From positions 1 through 11,265 of the forward strand of contig JAAYSB010000108.1 in the NCBI GenBank assembly GCA_012518475.1: a stretch of 11,265 nucleotides of DNA, written 5' to 3'. The notes under the pieces are model-generated. The model worked only from the letters and a program-made list of their open reading frames with translations, had not been told where the DNA came from and made no database searches. Position numbers and translations under genes: made by a program. Shown here in pieces: positions 5,935 through 11,265 of the stretch; the stretch's first letter is position 1; every line of letters begins with the position of its first letter. Origin of the DNA: Intrasporangiaceae bacterium (GTDB lineage Bacteria > Actinomycetota > Actinomycetes > Actinomycetales > Dermatophilaceae).

Positions 5935-6020
5935 ACGCACACCAGCGGCCGTGGACCGGGTCCTCACTGCTGAGCGCCCACCTGCCGGTTCTCGTGGATC
6001 CAGTTCCATGAGGACGGTGG

Positions 6021-7865
6021 TCACGGGACGCGGCGCACGGCTCCGTCCGACGCAGAGGTGGCCATCGACGCATACGCCCGCAGCGCTGCGCTGATCGGGC
6101 GATCGCGGTCGACCGGCGTCCAGGGCCGCTCGCGCGCCTCCTGCTTGGCCCGGCGCTCCTCGAGGACGTCGTCGGCGACATCGAGGTGGATGGAACGGTT
6201 CGGGATGTCGATGACGATCCGGTCGCCGGTCTCGACGAGCCCGATGGTCCCGCCGGAGGCGGCCTCCGGTGAGATGTGGCCGATCGACAGACCGCTCGTG
6301 CCACCGGAGAAGCGGCCGTCGGTGATCAGGGCGCACTGCTGTCCCAGCCCGAGGCCCTTGAGGAAGGACGTGGGATAGAGCATCTCCTGCATACCCGGGC
6401 CGCCCTTGGGCCCTTCGTAGCGGATGACCACAACGTCTCCGGCGACCACCTCCTTGCTGAGGATTCCGGTGACGGCGTCGTCCTGGCTTTCGTAGACGCG
6501 GGCCGTCCCCTCGAAGCGCCAGACCTCCTCGGGGACCCCGGCGGTCTTGACGACGCAGCCATCGACGGCGACGTTGCCGTGGAGGACGGCGAGCCCACCG
6601 TCCTGGGTGTATGCGTGGGCCCGGTCCCGGATGCAGCCCTCGGCCTGGTCGGTGTCGAGGGAGGCCCACCGGTTCGTCGTGGAGAACGCCTCGGTCGTTC
6701 GGACACCGCCCGGCGCGGCGTGGAAGAGCTCCACGGCCTTCTCGGACGGGTTGGCGCCGCGGATGTCCCAGGCCCCGAGCCACTCGTCCAGAGTGCGGCT
6801 GTGAATCGAGTGCACGTCGCGCTGGAGGAGGCCGGCCCGGTCGAGCTCGCCGAGGATGGCCGGGATGCCTCCGGCGCGGTGGACGTCCTCCATGTGGAAC
6901 AGCGGGCTGTTCGGGGCGACCTTGGACAGGCACGGGACCTGACGGCTGATCGCGTCGATCTCGGCCATCGAGAAGTCGAGGTCGGCCTCGCGGGCTGCCG
7001 CGAGCAGGTGGAGGACCGTGTTCGTCGATCCGCCCATCGCGACGTCGAGCGCCACCGCGTTGCGGAAGGCGTCCTCGGTGGCGATGCTCCGGGGGAGCAC
7101 GGACTCATCGTCTCCGTCGTAGTAGCGCTTGGCGATGTCGACGACGATGCGCCCGGCCTCGAGGAACAGGTCCTTGCGAGCCGCGTGGGTGGCCAGCGTC
7201 GAGCCGTTGCCGGGCAGAGCGAGCCCGATCGCCTCGGCGAGGCAGTTCATCGAGTTGGCGGTGAACATTCCGGAGCAGGACCCGCAGGTCGGGCACGCGG
7301 AGCGCTCGATCTCGTCGAGCTGGTCATCGGTCACGGCGTCGTTGCTCGAGGCGATCATCGCGTCGATGAGGTCGATCTTGCTGTGCACGATGCCGTCGAT
7401 GGCGGTGGTCTTCCCGGCCTCCATGGGCCCGCCGGAGACGAAGACCGTGGGGATGTTGAGGCGCAGCGCCGCCATGAGCATGCCGGGCGTGATCTTGTCG
7501 CAGTTGCTGATGCAGACCAGGGCGTCGGCACAGTGGGCGTTGACCATGTACTCGACCGCGTCGGCGATGAGCTCGCGGCTGGGCAGCGAGTACAGCATGC
7601 CCGCGTGGCCCATGGCGATGCCGTCGTCGACGGCGATGGTGTTGAACTCCCGGCCCACGCCCCCGGCTTCGGCGACGGCGCCGGCGACGAGCTGGCCCAT
7701 GTCCTTGAGGTGGACGTGCCCGGGGACGAACTGCGTGAAGCTGTTGGCGATGGCGACGATCGGCTTGCCGAAGTCGTCGTCCGTCATGCCGGTCGCGCGC
7801 CACAGGGCACGCGCTCCCGCCATGGTGCGGCCGTGGGTGGAGGTTCTGGAACGCAGCTCTGGCAT
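6021..7865 (-). CDS. ilvD: Dihydroxy-acid dehydratase
   Basis: Iron-sulphur enzyme that dehydrates the dihydroxy acids made by IlvC to 2-oxo acids, the third common step of Val/Leu/Ile synthesis. At 614 residues it matches Escherichia coli IlvD (616). Visible are the N-terminal RSRTSTHGRTMAGARALWRATG (written here in part, residues 5-26), VDDGIAMGHAGM (79-90), the signature CISNCDKITPGM (118-129, Cys122 and Lys124), the Cys cluster ACPTCGSCSGMFTANSM (190-206, Cys191/194/197), and near the C-terminus TDGRFSGGTSGLSIGHISPEA, the second family signature. ATG 7865 is chosen because the family begins just there; no Shine-Dalgarno sequence precedes it and a -10-like TAGACT lies 7 nt upstream. It precedes ilvB on the same strand by about 170 bp including the ilvB leader, so it is probably a separate transcription unit. 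Confidence 0.97.
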   Translation of the reverse strand: MPELRSRTSTHGRTMAGARALWRATGMTDDDFGKPIVAIANSFTQFVPGHVHLKDMGQLVAGAVAEAGGVGREFNTIAVDDGIAMGHAGMLYSLPSRELIADAVEYMVNAHCADALVCISNCDKITPGMLMAALRLNIPTVFVSGGPMEAGKTTAIDGIVHSKIDLIDAMIASSNDAVTDDQLDEIERSACPTCGSCSGMFTANSMNCLAEAIGLALPGNGSTLATHAARKDLFLEAGRIVVDIAKRYYDGDDESVLPRSIATEDAFRNAVALDVAMGGSTNTVLHLLAAAREADLDFSMAEIDAISRQVPCLSKVAPNSPLFHMEDVHRAGGIPAILGELDRAGLLQRDVHSIHSRTLDEWLGAWDIRGANPSEKAVELFHAAPGGVRTTEAFSTTNRWASLDTDQAEGCIRDRAHAYTQDGGLAVLHGNVAVDGCVVKTAGVPEEVWRFEGTARVYESQDDAVTGILSKEVVAGDVVVIRYEGPKGGPGMQEMLYPTSFLKGLGLGQQCALITDGRFSGGTSGLSIGHISPEAASGGTIGLVETGDRIVIDIPNRSIHLDVADDVLEERRAKQEARERPWTPVDRDRPISAALRAYASMATSASDGAVRRVP

Positions 7866-7872
7866 GGCCACG

Positions 7873-7878
7873 AGTCTA
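7873..7878 (-). promoter_or_regulatory. -10-like hexamer 7 nt before ilvD
   Basis: TAGACT (TANNNT type) on the minus strand is separated from ATG 7865 by exactly 7 nt and no ribosome site is present, which suggests a leaderless ilvD mRNA. The 43-bp gap to the upstream phosphatase gene makes a promoter here plausible. The -35 is weak. Confidence 0.45.
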
Positions 7879-7908
7879 GGTCGGAGCGCTGCGGGTCGCT
7901 CCGCTGTC

Positions 7909-8439
7909 TCAGCCTGCTGACGGTCGGGCGACGTGGAAACGGTCGAGCCGCGCCGTGGCCGGGCCGAGGTCTCCCCAGTGCCCCGAGTACGACAGGATTG
8001 CGATGCCGGTCGTCGGAAAGCCCTCCGCAAGAGCCTCGTGCGCCTGCTCGCTGCCCTCGCCGTCGGCGAGGATGCTGGTCAGATAGGGAATGCCGGGGGC
8101 GTGCCCGACGACCATGACGACGTTCGCGTCGTGGTCGGCGTCGCGGACGACGTCGAGGATCCGCTGGGCGCTGGCGTTGTAGATCCGGGAGTCGACCCGG
8201 ACATCGGCCTCGCTGTAGCCGCCGTCCCACATCGCCTCGCAGGTCTGCCGTGCACGGGTCGCTGTGGAGCAGAACGTCACGTCCGCGCCGACGCCGAACT
8301 CGTGCAGCCACCGGCCGGCCTCGCGGGCATGATCCCAGCCGTCACCGGTGAGCTCCCGCTCCTCATCGGAGCCGTTCCCCGACGCAGCCTCACTGTGCCG
8401 GACGAGGACGAGAAGTCGGTCTTCGGACGCCGTCGTCAT
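7909..8439 (-). CDS. SixA-like histidine phosphatase family protein
   Basis: A 176-residue cytosolic protein of the histidine phosphatase (RHG) superfamily, closest in layout to SixA, which removes phosphate from phosphohistidine in proteins. The catalytic N-terminal motif is LVRHSEA (12-18; Arg14, nucleophile His15), with Ser in place of the common Gly or Ala. The second part of the pocket is TRARQT (61-66), a conserved SixA-type ARQT, and the second catalytic His is in VVGHAPG (110-116, His113). No separate acid-loop insertion is evident, as in short SixA enzymes. The substrate cannot be told from sequence: phosphohistidine relay protein or a small phosphorylated metabolite. It lies between a hydroxyacid dehydrogenase and ilvD with gaps of 71 and 43 bp, so a shared role with either is not implied. 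The start has no Shine-Dalgarno sequence. Confidence 0.88.
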   Translation of the reverse strand: MTTASEDRLLVLVRHSEAASGNGSDEERELTGDGWDHAREAGRWLHEFGVGADVTFCSTATRARQTCEAMWDGGYSEADVRVDSRIYNASAQRILDVVRDADHDANVVMVVGHAPGIPYLTSILADGEGSEQAHEALAEGFPTTGIAILSYSGHWGDLGPATARLDRFHVARPSAG

Positions 8440-8445
8440 GCCCCC

Positions 8446-8451
8446 AGCATG
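8446..8451 (-). promoter_or_regulatory. Weak -10-like hexamer before the phosphatase gene
   Basis: CATGCT on the minus strand lies 6 nt before ATG 8439. It keeps A2 and T6 of the -10 consensus. It is weaker than the boxes before ilvD and the dehydrogenase and is listed because the spacing is the same. Confidence 0.2.
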
Positions 8452-8510
8452 CCACTCGAGGAGGTTGCAGTCACCGGCTGCGCGATGGGTTGTCTGACTG
8501 CTTCGTCACG

Positions 8511-9461
8511 TCATCGTCCCGTGACCGGATCGGGCCCGTGGACGATGTGCGAGACCGTTCCGCGCCGGACGTATGCGTCGAGCTGCGCGCGCAGGAACCG
8601 CACCGCTCGCGGCCGGAACGCCGTCGTCGCTCCACCGGTGTGGGGACTGATGAGGACGCCAGGTGCCGACCACAGCGGGTGCTCGGTAGGCAGGGGCTCG
8701 GGATCGGTCACGTCGAGCGCGAACCGCAGGCGACCGGCGTGGGCGAGAACCGCCTCGGCGTCGGCGACCTTCCCGCGGGCCACGTTCACGACGAGAGCAC
8801 CGTCCGGCAAGGCGGAGAGGACAGCGTCGTCGATGAGACCTGTCGTCGCCCGCGACAGCGGCACGATCACGATGAGGACATCGGTGCTCGGCAGCAGCGC
8901 CGGCAGGTCATCGATGCCGTGCACCTCGTCGACCAGATCGTCACCGGGCCGGGGCCGGCTCGCCACCGCGGAGAGGTTCACCTCGAAGGGCACGAGCCGC
9001 GAGGCGATGGCTCGGCCGATGGAGCCGTAGCCGAGGATGACGACCCTGCGGTCGGCCAGCGCGTCGTAGATGCGCGGCGCGGCCCAGGTGCCGGTCGCGG
9101 CGTTGCGCACGAACTCCGGGACCGACCGGAGCGAGGCGAGTGTGAGGGTGAGCGCGAGCTCGGCAGTGGAGGTGTCGTGAACGCCGGCTGCGTTGGCGAG
9201 TGAGACGCTGTCGGCCATGGCCTCAGGCAGCCCGTCGTAGCCGGCCGTGAGGGTCTGGACCAGCCGCAGGCTCGGCATCCTGGCGAGGAGGGATCGGTCG
9301 AAAGCCTGCATGTACGGCGGCACACAGACCTCGATCTCCTCGTGTCGGTCCGGCAGCGTGGACAAGTCTGCTGCGACTGTCTCGATGCCGGGGAGCACGC
9401 CGACGTCGGCGACCCAGCTCTCGTCGGGCAGGCTCACCAGGCGGGTCCGCGAGTCGGTCAT
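8511..9461 (-). CDS. D-isomer-specific 2-hydroxyacid dehydrogenase
   Basis: A 316-residue cytosolic oxidoreductase of the D-2-hydroxyacid dehydrogenase family, which interconverts a 2-oxo acid and a D-2-hydroxy acid. It has the Rossmann motif VVILGYGSIGRAIASR (140-155), the catalytic Arg in NVARGKVAD (226-234, Arg229), Glu in DVTDPEPLP (250-258, Glu255) and His in ISPHTGG (271-277, His274). After beta-2 the cofactor loop reads AVASRPRP with Arg169 where NAD enzymes carry Asp, so NADPH is the likelier cofactor. The N-terminal substrate half is short and lacks any ACT domain, so it is not SerA. Glyoxylate/hydroxypyruvate reductase or a related 2-oxo-acid reductase is possible; the substrate cannot be set. 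The start ATG 9461 lacks a ribosome site but has TAGCGT 6 nt upstream. It is divergent from the DUF937 gene. Confidence 0.9.
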   Translation of the reverse strand: MTDSRTRLVSLPDESWVADVGVLPGIETVAADLSTLPDRHEEIEVCVPPYMQAFDRSLLARMPSLRLVQTLTAGYDGLPEAMADSVSLANAAGVHDTSTAELALTLTLASLRSVPEFVRNAATGTWAAPRIYDALADRRVVILGYGSIGRAIASRLVPFEVNLSAVASRPRPGDDLVDEVHGIDDLPALLPSTDVLIVIVPLSRATTGLIDDAVLSALPDGALVVNVARGKVADAEAVLAHAGRLRFALDVTDPEPLPTEHPLWSAPGVLISPHTGGATTAFRPRAVRFLRAQLDAYVRRGTVSHIVHGPDPVTGR

Positions 9462-9467
9462 CCAGCC

Positions 9468-9473
9468 ACGCTA
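9468..9473 (-). promoter_or_regulatory. -10-like hexamer 6 nt before the dehydrogenase gene
   Basis: TAGCGT (TANNNT) on the minus strand lies 6 nt before ATG 9461, again fitting a leaderless start. Just upstream, at 9477-9490, GCCTC and GAGGC form a perfect 5-bp inverted repeat with a 4-bp spacer that would fall between -10 and -35 and might be an operator; the arms are too short to press this. Confidence 0.4.
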
Positions 9474-9510
9474 GCGGCCTCTCCGGAGGCGAAGCATCGT
9501 GCCCACGCGA

Positions 9511-9516
9511 TACGTT
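9511..9516 (+). promoter_or_regulatory. Possible -10 box of the DUF937 gene
   Basis: TACGTT on the plus strand is the only TANNNT box in the 129-bp divergent gap on this strand. It would give a 5' UTR of roughly 65-70 nt that contains the hairpin at 9551-9570. No clear -35 is seen. Confidence 0.3.
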
Positions 9517-9550
9517 TGAGCGCAACGAGCAGGCATCCGCCCGCTGAGCA

Positions 9551-9570
9551 GCCGGTCACCGACGACCGGC
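9551..9570 (+). promoter_or_regulatory. 5'-UTR hairpin upstream of the DUF937 gene
   Basis: GCCGGTC (9551-9557) and GACCGGC (9564-9570) form a perfect 7-bp stem with a 6-nt loop. It ends 8 nt before the AAAGG ribosome site. It may stabilise the mRNA or tune translation, or, as DNA, be an operator in the divergent gap. Confidence 0.45.
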
Positions 9571-9590
9571 AGGACCGAAAGGTGTTCCCC

Positions 9591-10229
9591 ATGGCAGGTC
9601 TTGACGACCTTCTCCGCTCCCTCCCGATGGACCAGCTGGCACGCCAGCTCGGCGTCGACGAGGCCACGGCCTCCCAGGCCGCGTCAGCTGCCCTGCCGGC
9701 TCTCCTCGGCGGGCTCCAGGCCAATGCGCACGACGAGCGCGGCGCCAGCTCCATCCTCGAGGCCCTTCAGCAGCACCGGGGCTCGATCTTCGACGAGGGG
9801 ATCGATTTCGGCAAGGTCGACACCGCCGACGGCGAGAAGATCAGCTCGCACATCTTCGGCAGCAACCAGGACCAGGTCGTCCACGCCCTGGGTGGCGCCG
9901 GCGGTGGCGCGAGTGGTCAGCTCATCCGCAAGCTGCTCCCCCTCCTGGCCCCCATCGTGCTGTCCTACCTCGCCCGTCAGATGCAGGGCCGCGGCCAGAC
10001 GAGCGGCGGCGGAGGCGGCGCGGGCTCCCCCACCCTCCCGACCCAGCAGAGCGGTCAGCCCCGCGAAGCCGGGGCCCCGGGCTCTTTGCAGGACATGCTC
10101 GGTGAGGTCCTCGGCGGGGCAGCGGGCGGTGCTGCCGCTCAGACCGGTCGGCAGCAGAGTCGTGAGCAGGCCGGCGGTGGCGGCATCCTCGACATCCTCG
10201 GCGGACTGCTCGGCGGCGGTCGCCGCTGA
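9591..10229 (+). CDS. DUF937 family protein
   Basis: A 212-residue protein of unknown function. The N-terminal 135 residues match the DUF937 pattern: MAGLDDLLRSLPMDQLARQLG, then an Ala-rich helix with ALPALLGGLQANA (34-46), IFGSNQDQVVHALGG (88-102) and a hydrophobic LIRKLLPLLAPIVLSYLARQMQ (within 111-132). The rest (about 133-212) is Gly/Gln/Ala-rich and low in complexity, ending in two related motifs, SLQDMLGEVLGG (165-176) and GILDILGGLLGGG (198-210). No signal peptide is evident; the hydrophobic stretch could be a membrane or a helical packing segment. ATG 9591 is chosen because AAAGG lies about 9 nt upstream and the family begins here; the frame is open further upstream but overlaps the divergent dehydrogenase gene. 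It is the only plus-strand gene and is flanked by promoters and a strong terminator, so it is probably monocistronic. Confidence 0.85.
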   Translation: MAGLDDLLRSLPMDQLARQLGVDEATASQAASAALPALLGGLQANAHDERGASSILEALQQHRGSIFDEGIDFGKVDTADGEKISSHIFGSNQDQVVHALGGAGGGASGQLIRKLLPLLAPIVLSYLARQMQGRGQTSGGGGGAGSPTLPTQQSGQPREAGAPGSLQDMLGEVLGGAAGGAAAQTGRQQSREQAGGGGILDILGGLLGGGRR

Positions 10230-10245
10230 TCCGCGGCTGAGTGAG

Positions 10246-10286
10246 AAGCCCCTCCCCAGCGTCGCTGCGACGTTGGAGAGGGGCTT
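10246..10286. terminator. Bidirectional terminator between DUF937 and GntR genes
   Basis: Arms at 10246-10264 and 10268-10286 pair over 19 positions with one mismatch and one G-U wobble around a 3-nt loop. The outer pairs are AAG/CTT, giving UUU after the stem on the plus strand and a short U-run on the minus strand. It lies 16 nt past the DUF937 stop and 42 nt past the GntR-gene stop, so it can serve both converging genes. Confidence 0.9.
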
Positions 10287-10328
10287 TCGCGTGCTCAGGA
10301 AGCGCTCAGTGCAGTTGAGCCCGGCCGC

Positions 10329-10730
10329 TCAGTGGGCAGCGGGTGAGTGTCCCTCGTCCTCGAGCACCGACCACTGCTCCCGGAGCGCGCCGATCGCGTC
10401 GTCGAGCGATCCGCCCACCCGCGCCGCGGAGGCCGCCAGCGCCCGCGCCGGACCGGCCAGGGCCTCCCCCGGGTCCGTACGAGCCTGCTTCGGGGGAGCC
10501 GCGACGACTGTTCCGTGGCGCACCCTCGAGACGACGAGACCCTCCTGCTCGAGCTCCCGATAGACGCGGGCGACTGTGCCCGGGGCGAGCGCGAGGTCCT
10601 TGGCCAGCTGCCGGATCGGGGCGAGCCGGAACCCCGGCGCCAAGGCCCCCGTGCTGATCATCTCCGCGAGCTGGGAACGCACCTGCTCATAGGCGGGAAC
10701 GGCGCTCGTGCTGTCGACGTCGATGATCAC
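10329..10730 (-). CDS. GntR-family transcriptional regulator, YtrA type
   Basis: A 133-residue DNA-binding protein. The winged helix-turn-helix covers about 12-76, with PAYEQVRSQLAEMISTGAL (12-30), the GntR signature LAPIRQLAKDLALAPGTVARVYRELEQ (residues 36-62, given here by position) and wing EGLVVSRVRHGTVVA (63-77). Only about 55 residues follow, too short for the FadR, HutC or MocR effector domains; such short regulators form the YtrA subfamily, which usually controls adjacent ABC transporter or membrane-protein genes and its own operon. The start is GTG 10730, fixed by a GTGA overlap with the stop of the upstream membrane-protein gene and by the usual family N-terminus. The shared operon implies autoregulation of the membrane protein. 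The C-terminal tail is Ala-rich with a predicted helix. Target operator not seen in the window, as the operon promoter is outside. Confidence 0.92.
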   Translation of the reverse strand: MIIDVDSTSAVPAYEQVRSQLAEMISTGALAPGFRLAPIRQLAKDLALAPGTVARVYRELEQEGLVVSRVRHGTVVAAPPKQARTDPGEALAGPARALAASAARVGGSLDDAIGALREQWSVLEDEGHSPAAH

Positions 10731-11265
10731 GCCCGCGCAGCTCCATGATCGATGTTCGGTTCCGGAGCCTGGCGCGCCGCACGGCTGTCCCTGGCCGAGG
10801 GTGAACGGGTGGCGACCCAGTACCCGAGAAAGAGGAGCGTGACCATGACGAGCAGCACCCAGAACGGCTCCATCGAGACGGGAACTCCGTCTGGGTATGC
10901 GGTGCGCAGCAGGAACTCGATGATCGGTGGATAGGCGGCGGCGATCCCAGACCCGGCAAGGACGGTCAGCCCGTGGCACCGCAGCGCGTCATCAGCCTCG
11001 CGCAGCGCCTCGTCGACGAACCCGCTGGGTCGGTCCACGATGGCCCGTGCGGTGAGAGCCAGAACCGCGACGATCGCGACGAGATAGAGGACCCAGCCGA
11101 GCCAGGTTGTCGAGAAGCCGGCTGCTGCGACCGCAGCCACGGCGGCGACGGCCGCCACAGCGAAGGTGCCACCGGCGAGCGTCCGCACGAGTGGGGTCAG
11201 GTAGGTCGTCAGACCCCGCGGCGCCAGGGCGGCGGCCCGGCGGTCCCCCGGCTCGTCGAGCCCGC
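10727..11265 (-). CDS. Integral membrane protein, 5' end beyond window
   Basis: The open frame runs off the right edge: 178 residues are visible before the stop. GTG 11188 could be a start, but the coding pattern continues without a stop through a plausible cytoplasmic segment (GLDEPGDRRAAALAPRGLT), so I treat the gene as truncated at its 5' end. Four hydrophobic segments follow: an Ala/Val-rich one encoded about 11184-11115 (with three successive VAA units), TWLGWVLYLVAIVAVLALTA, LTVLAGSGIAAAYPPIIEFLL and FWVLLVMVTLLFLGYWVATR, then a basic, polar C-terminus. No catalytic or transport motif is recognised. It overlaps the YtrA-type regulator by GTGA, so the two are co-translated; in other actinobacteria such pairs often lie beside ABC transporters, which may lie outside this window. 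Function unknown. Confidence 0.75.
   Translation of the reverse strand, partial: GLDEPGDRRAAALAPRGLTTYLTPLVRTLAGGTFAVAAVAAVAAVAAAGFSTTWLGWVLYLVAIVAVLALTARAIVDRPSGFVDEALREADDALRCHGLTVLAGSGIAAAYPPIIEFLLRTAYPDGVPVSMEPFWVLLVMVTLLFLGYWVATRSPSARDSRAARQAPEPNIDHGAARA

Noticed and set aside
3733..5973. Plus-strand open frame of 746 codons
   Set aside because: It is antisense to ilvB along almost all its length. High-GC codon bias leaves this antisense frame free of stops; its translation is Val/Asp/Leu/Gly/Arg-rich with no family motif.
5816..6304. Longer open frame ending in the leader peptide sequence
   Set aside because: Its upstream part is an out-of-frame shadow of ilvD and crosses the ilvBNC promoter; only the last 12 codons, after the promoter, make sense as a leader peptide.
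7866..8030. Longer ilvD N-terminus
   Set aside because: The extension overlaps the end of the phosphatase gene in another frame and is Arg/Ser/Thr-rich shadow; the IlvD family begins at MPELRSRT.
6276..8117. Plus-strand open frame of 613 codons
   Set aside because: It is the antisense shadow of ilvD and part of the phosphatase gene, in the same relative frame as the ilvB shadow.
8467..8501. Inverted repeat GCAGTCA / TGACTGC between the dehydrogenase and phosphatase genes
   Set aside because: The 7-bp arms are perfect but the loop is 21 nt, with no U-tract; too weak to call a terminator.
11115..11165. GCC/GAC-rich tandem-like stretch as a DNA repeat
   Set aside because: It only reflects the Val-Ala-Ala repeats of a transmembrane helix, with varying codons.

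Overview
This is a high-GC stretch (about 70% G+C by eye) with strongly GC-biased third codon positions, GTG starts, TANNNT-type -10 boxes and several apparently leaderless genes. It looks like chromosomal DNA of an actinobacterium; the gene order and protein style would fit Intrasporangiaceae or a related Micrococcales family, but that placement is inference. I see no tRNA, rRNA, CRISPR array, insertion sequence or phage gene.

Layout. All genes but one lie on the minus strand, so the window reads in transcription order from high to low coordinates. At the right edge a truncated four-helix membrane protein (10727-11265) overlaps by GTGA a YtrA-type GntR regulator (10329-10730). A bidirectional terminator (10246-10286) separates that pair from the only plus-strand gene, a glycine-rich DUF937 protein (9591-10229). 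Divergent from it are a D-2-hydroxyacid dehydrogenase (8511-9461) and a SixA-like histidine phosphatase (7909-8439). Next comes the branched-chain amino acid block: ilvD (6021-7865), a promoter plus Leu/Val-rich leader peptide and intrinsic terminator forming an attenuator (5753-5889), ilvB (3682-5700), ilvN (3173-3685, ATGA overlap with ilvB), a hairpin-rich intercistronic gap, and ilvC (1998-3029), closed by a strong hairpin (1935-1970). Two tandem paralogous DedA/VTT-like membrane proteins (1415-1909 and 943-1404) sit between ilvC and the 5' part of serA (1-758, cut by the window edge).

How it works together. IlvB/IlvN (acetolactate synthase), IlvC (ketol-acid reductoisomerase) and IlvD (dihydroxy-acid dehydratase) are the three shared steps of Val/Leu/Ile synthesis. 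SerA opens serine synthesis and is a common actinobacterial neighbour of ilvC. The 12-residue leader (MALVLVLPKRAR) followed by a GC-rich stem and six U's points to ribosome-mediated attenuation by Leu/Val supply.

The most interesting non-coding signals are this attenuator, whose leader peptide seems to be translated from a leaderless mRNA; a perfect 36-bp palindrome just after ilvN; and repeated placement of a -10-like hexamer 6-7 nt upstream of ATG at six starts. I found no convincing evidence of a wholly new system: the core is ordinary biosynthesis, and the novelty lies in regulation and in the small accessory proteins.
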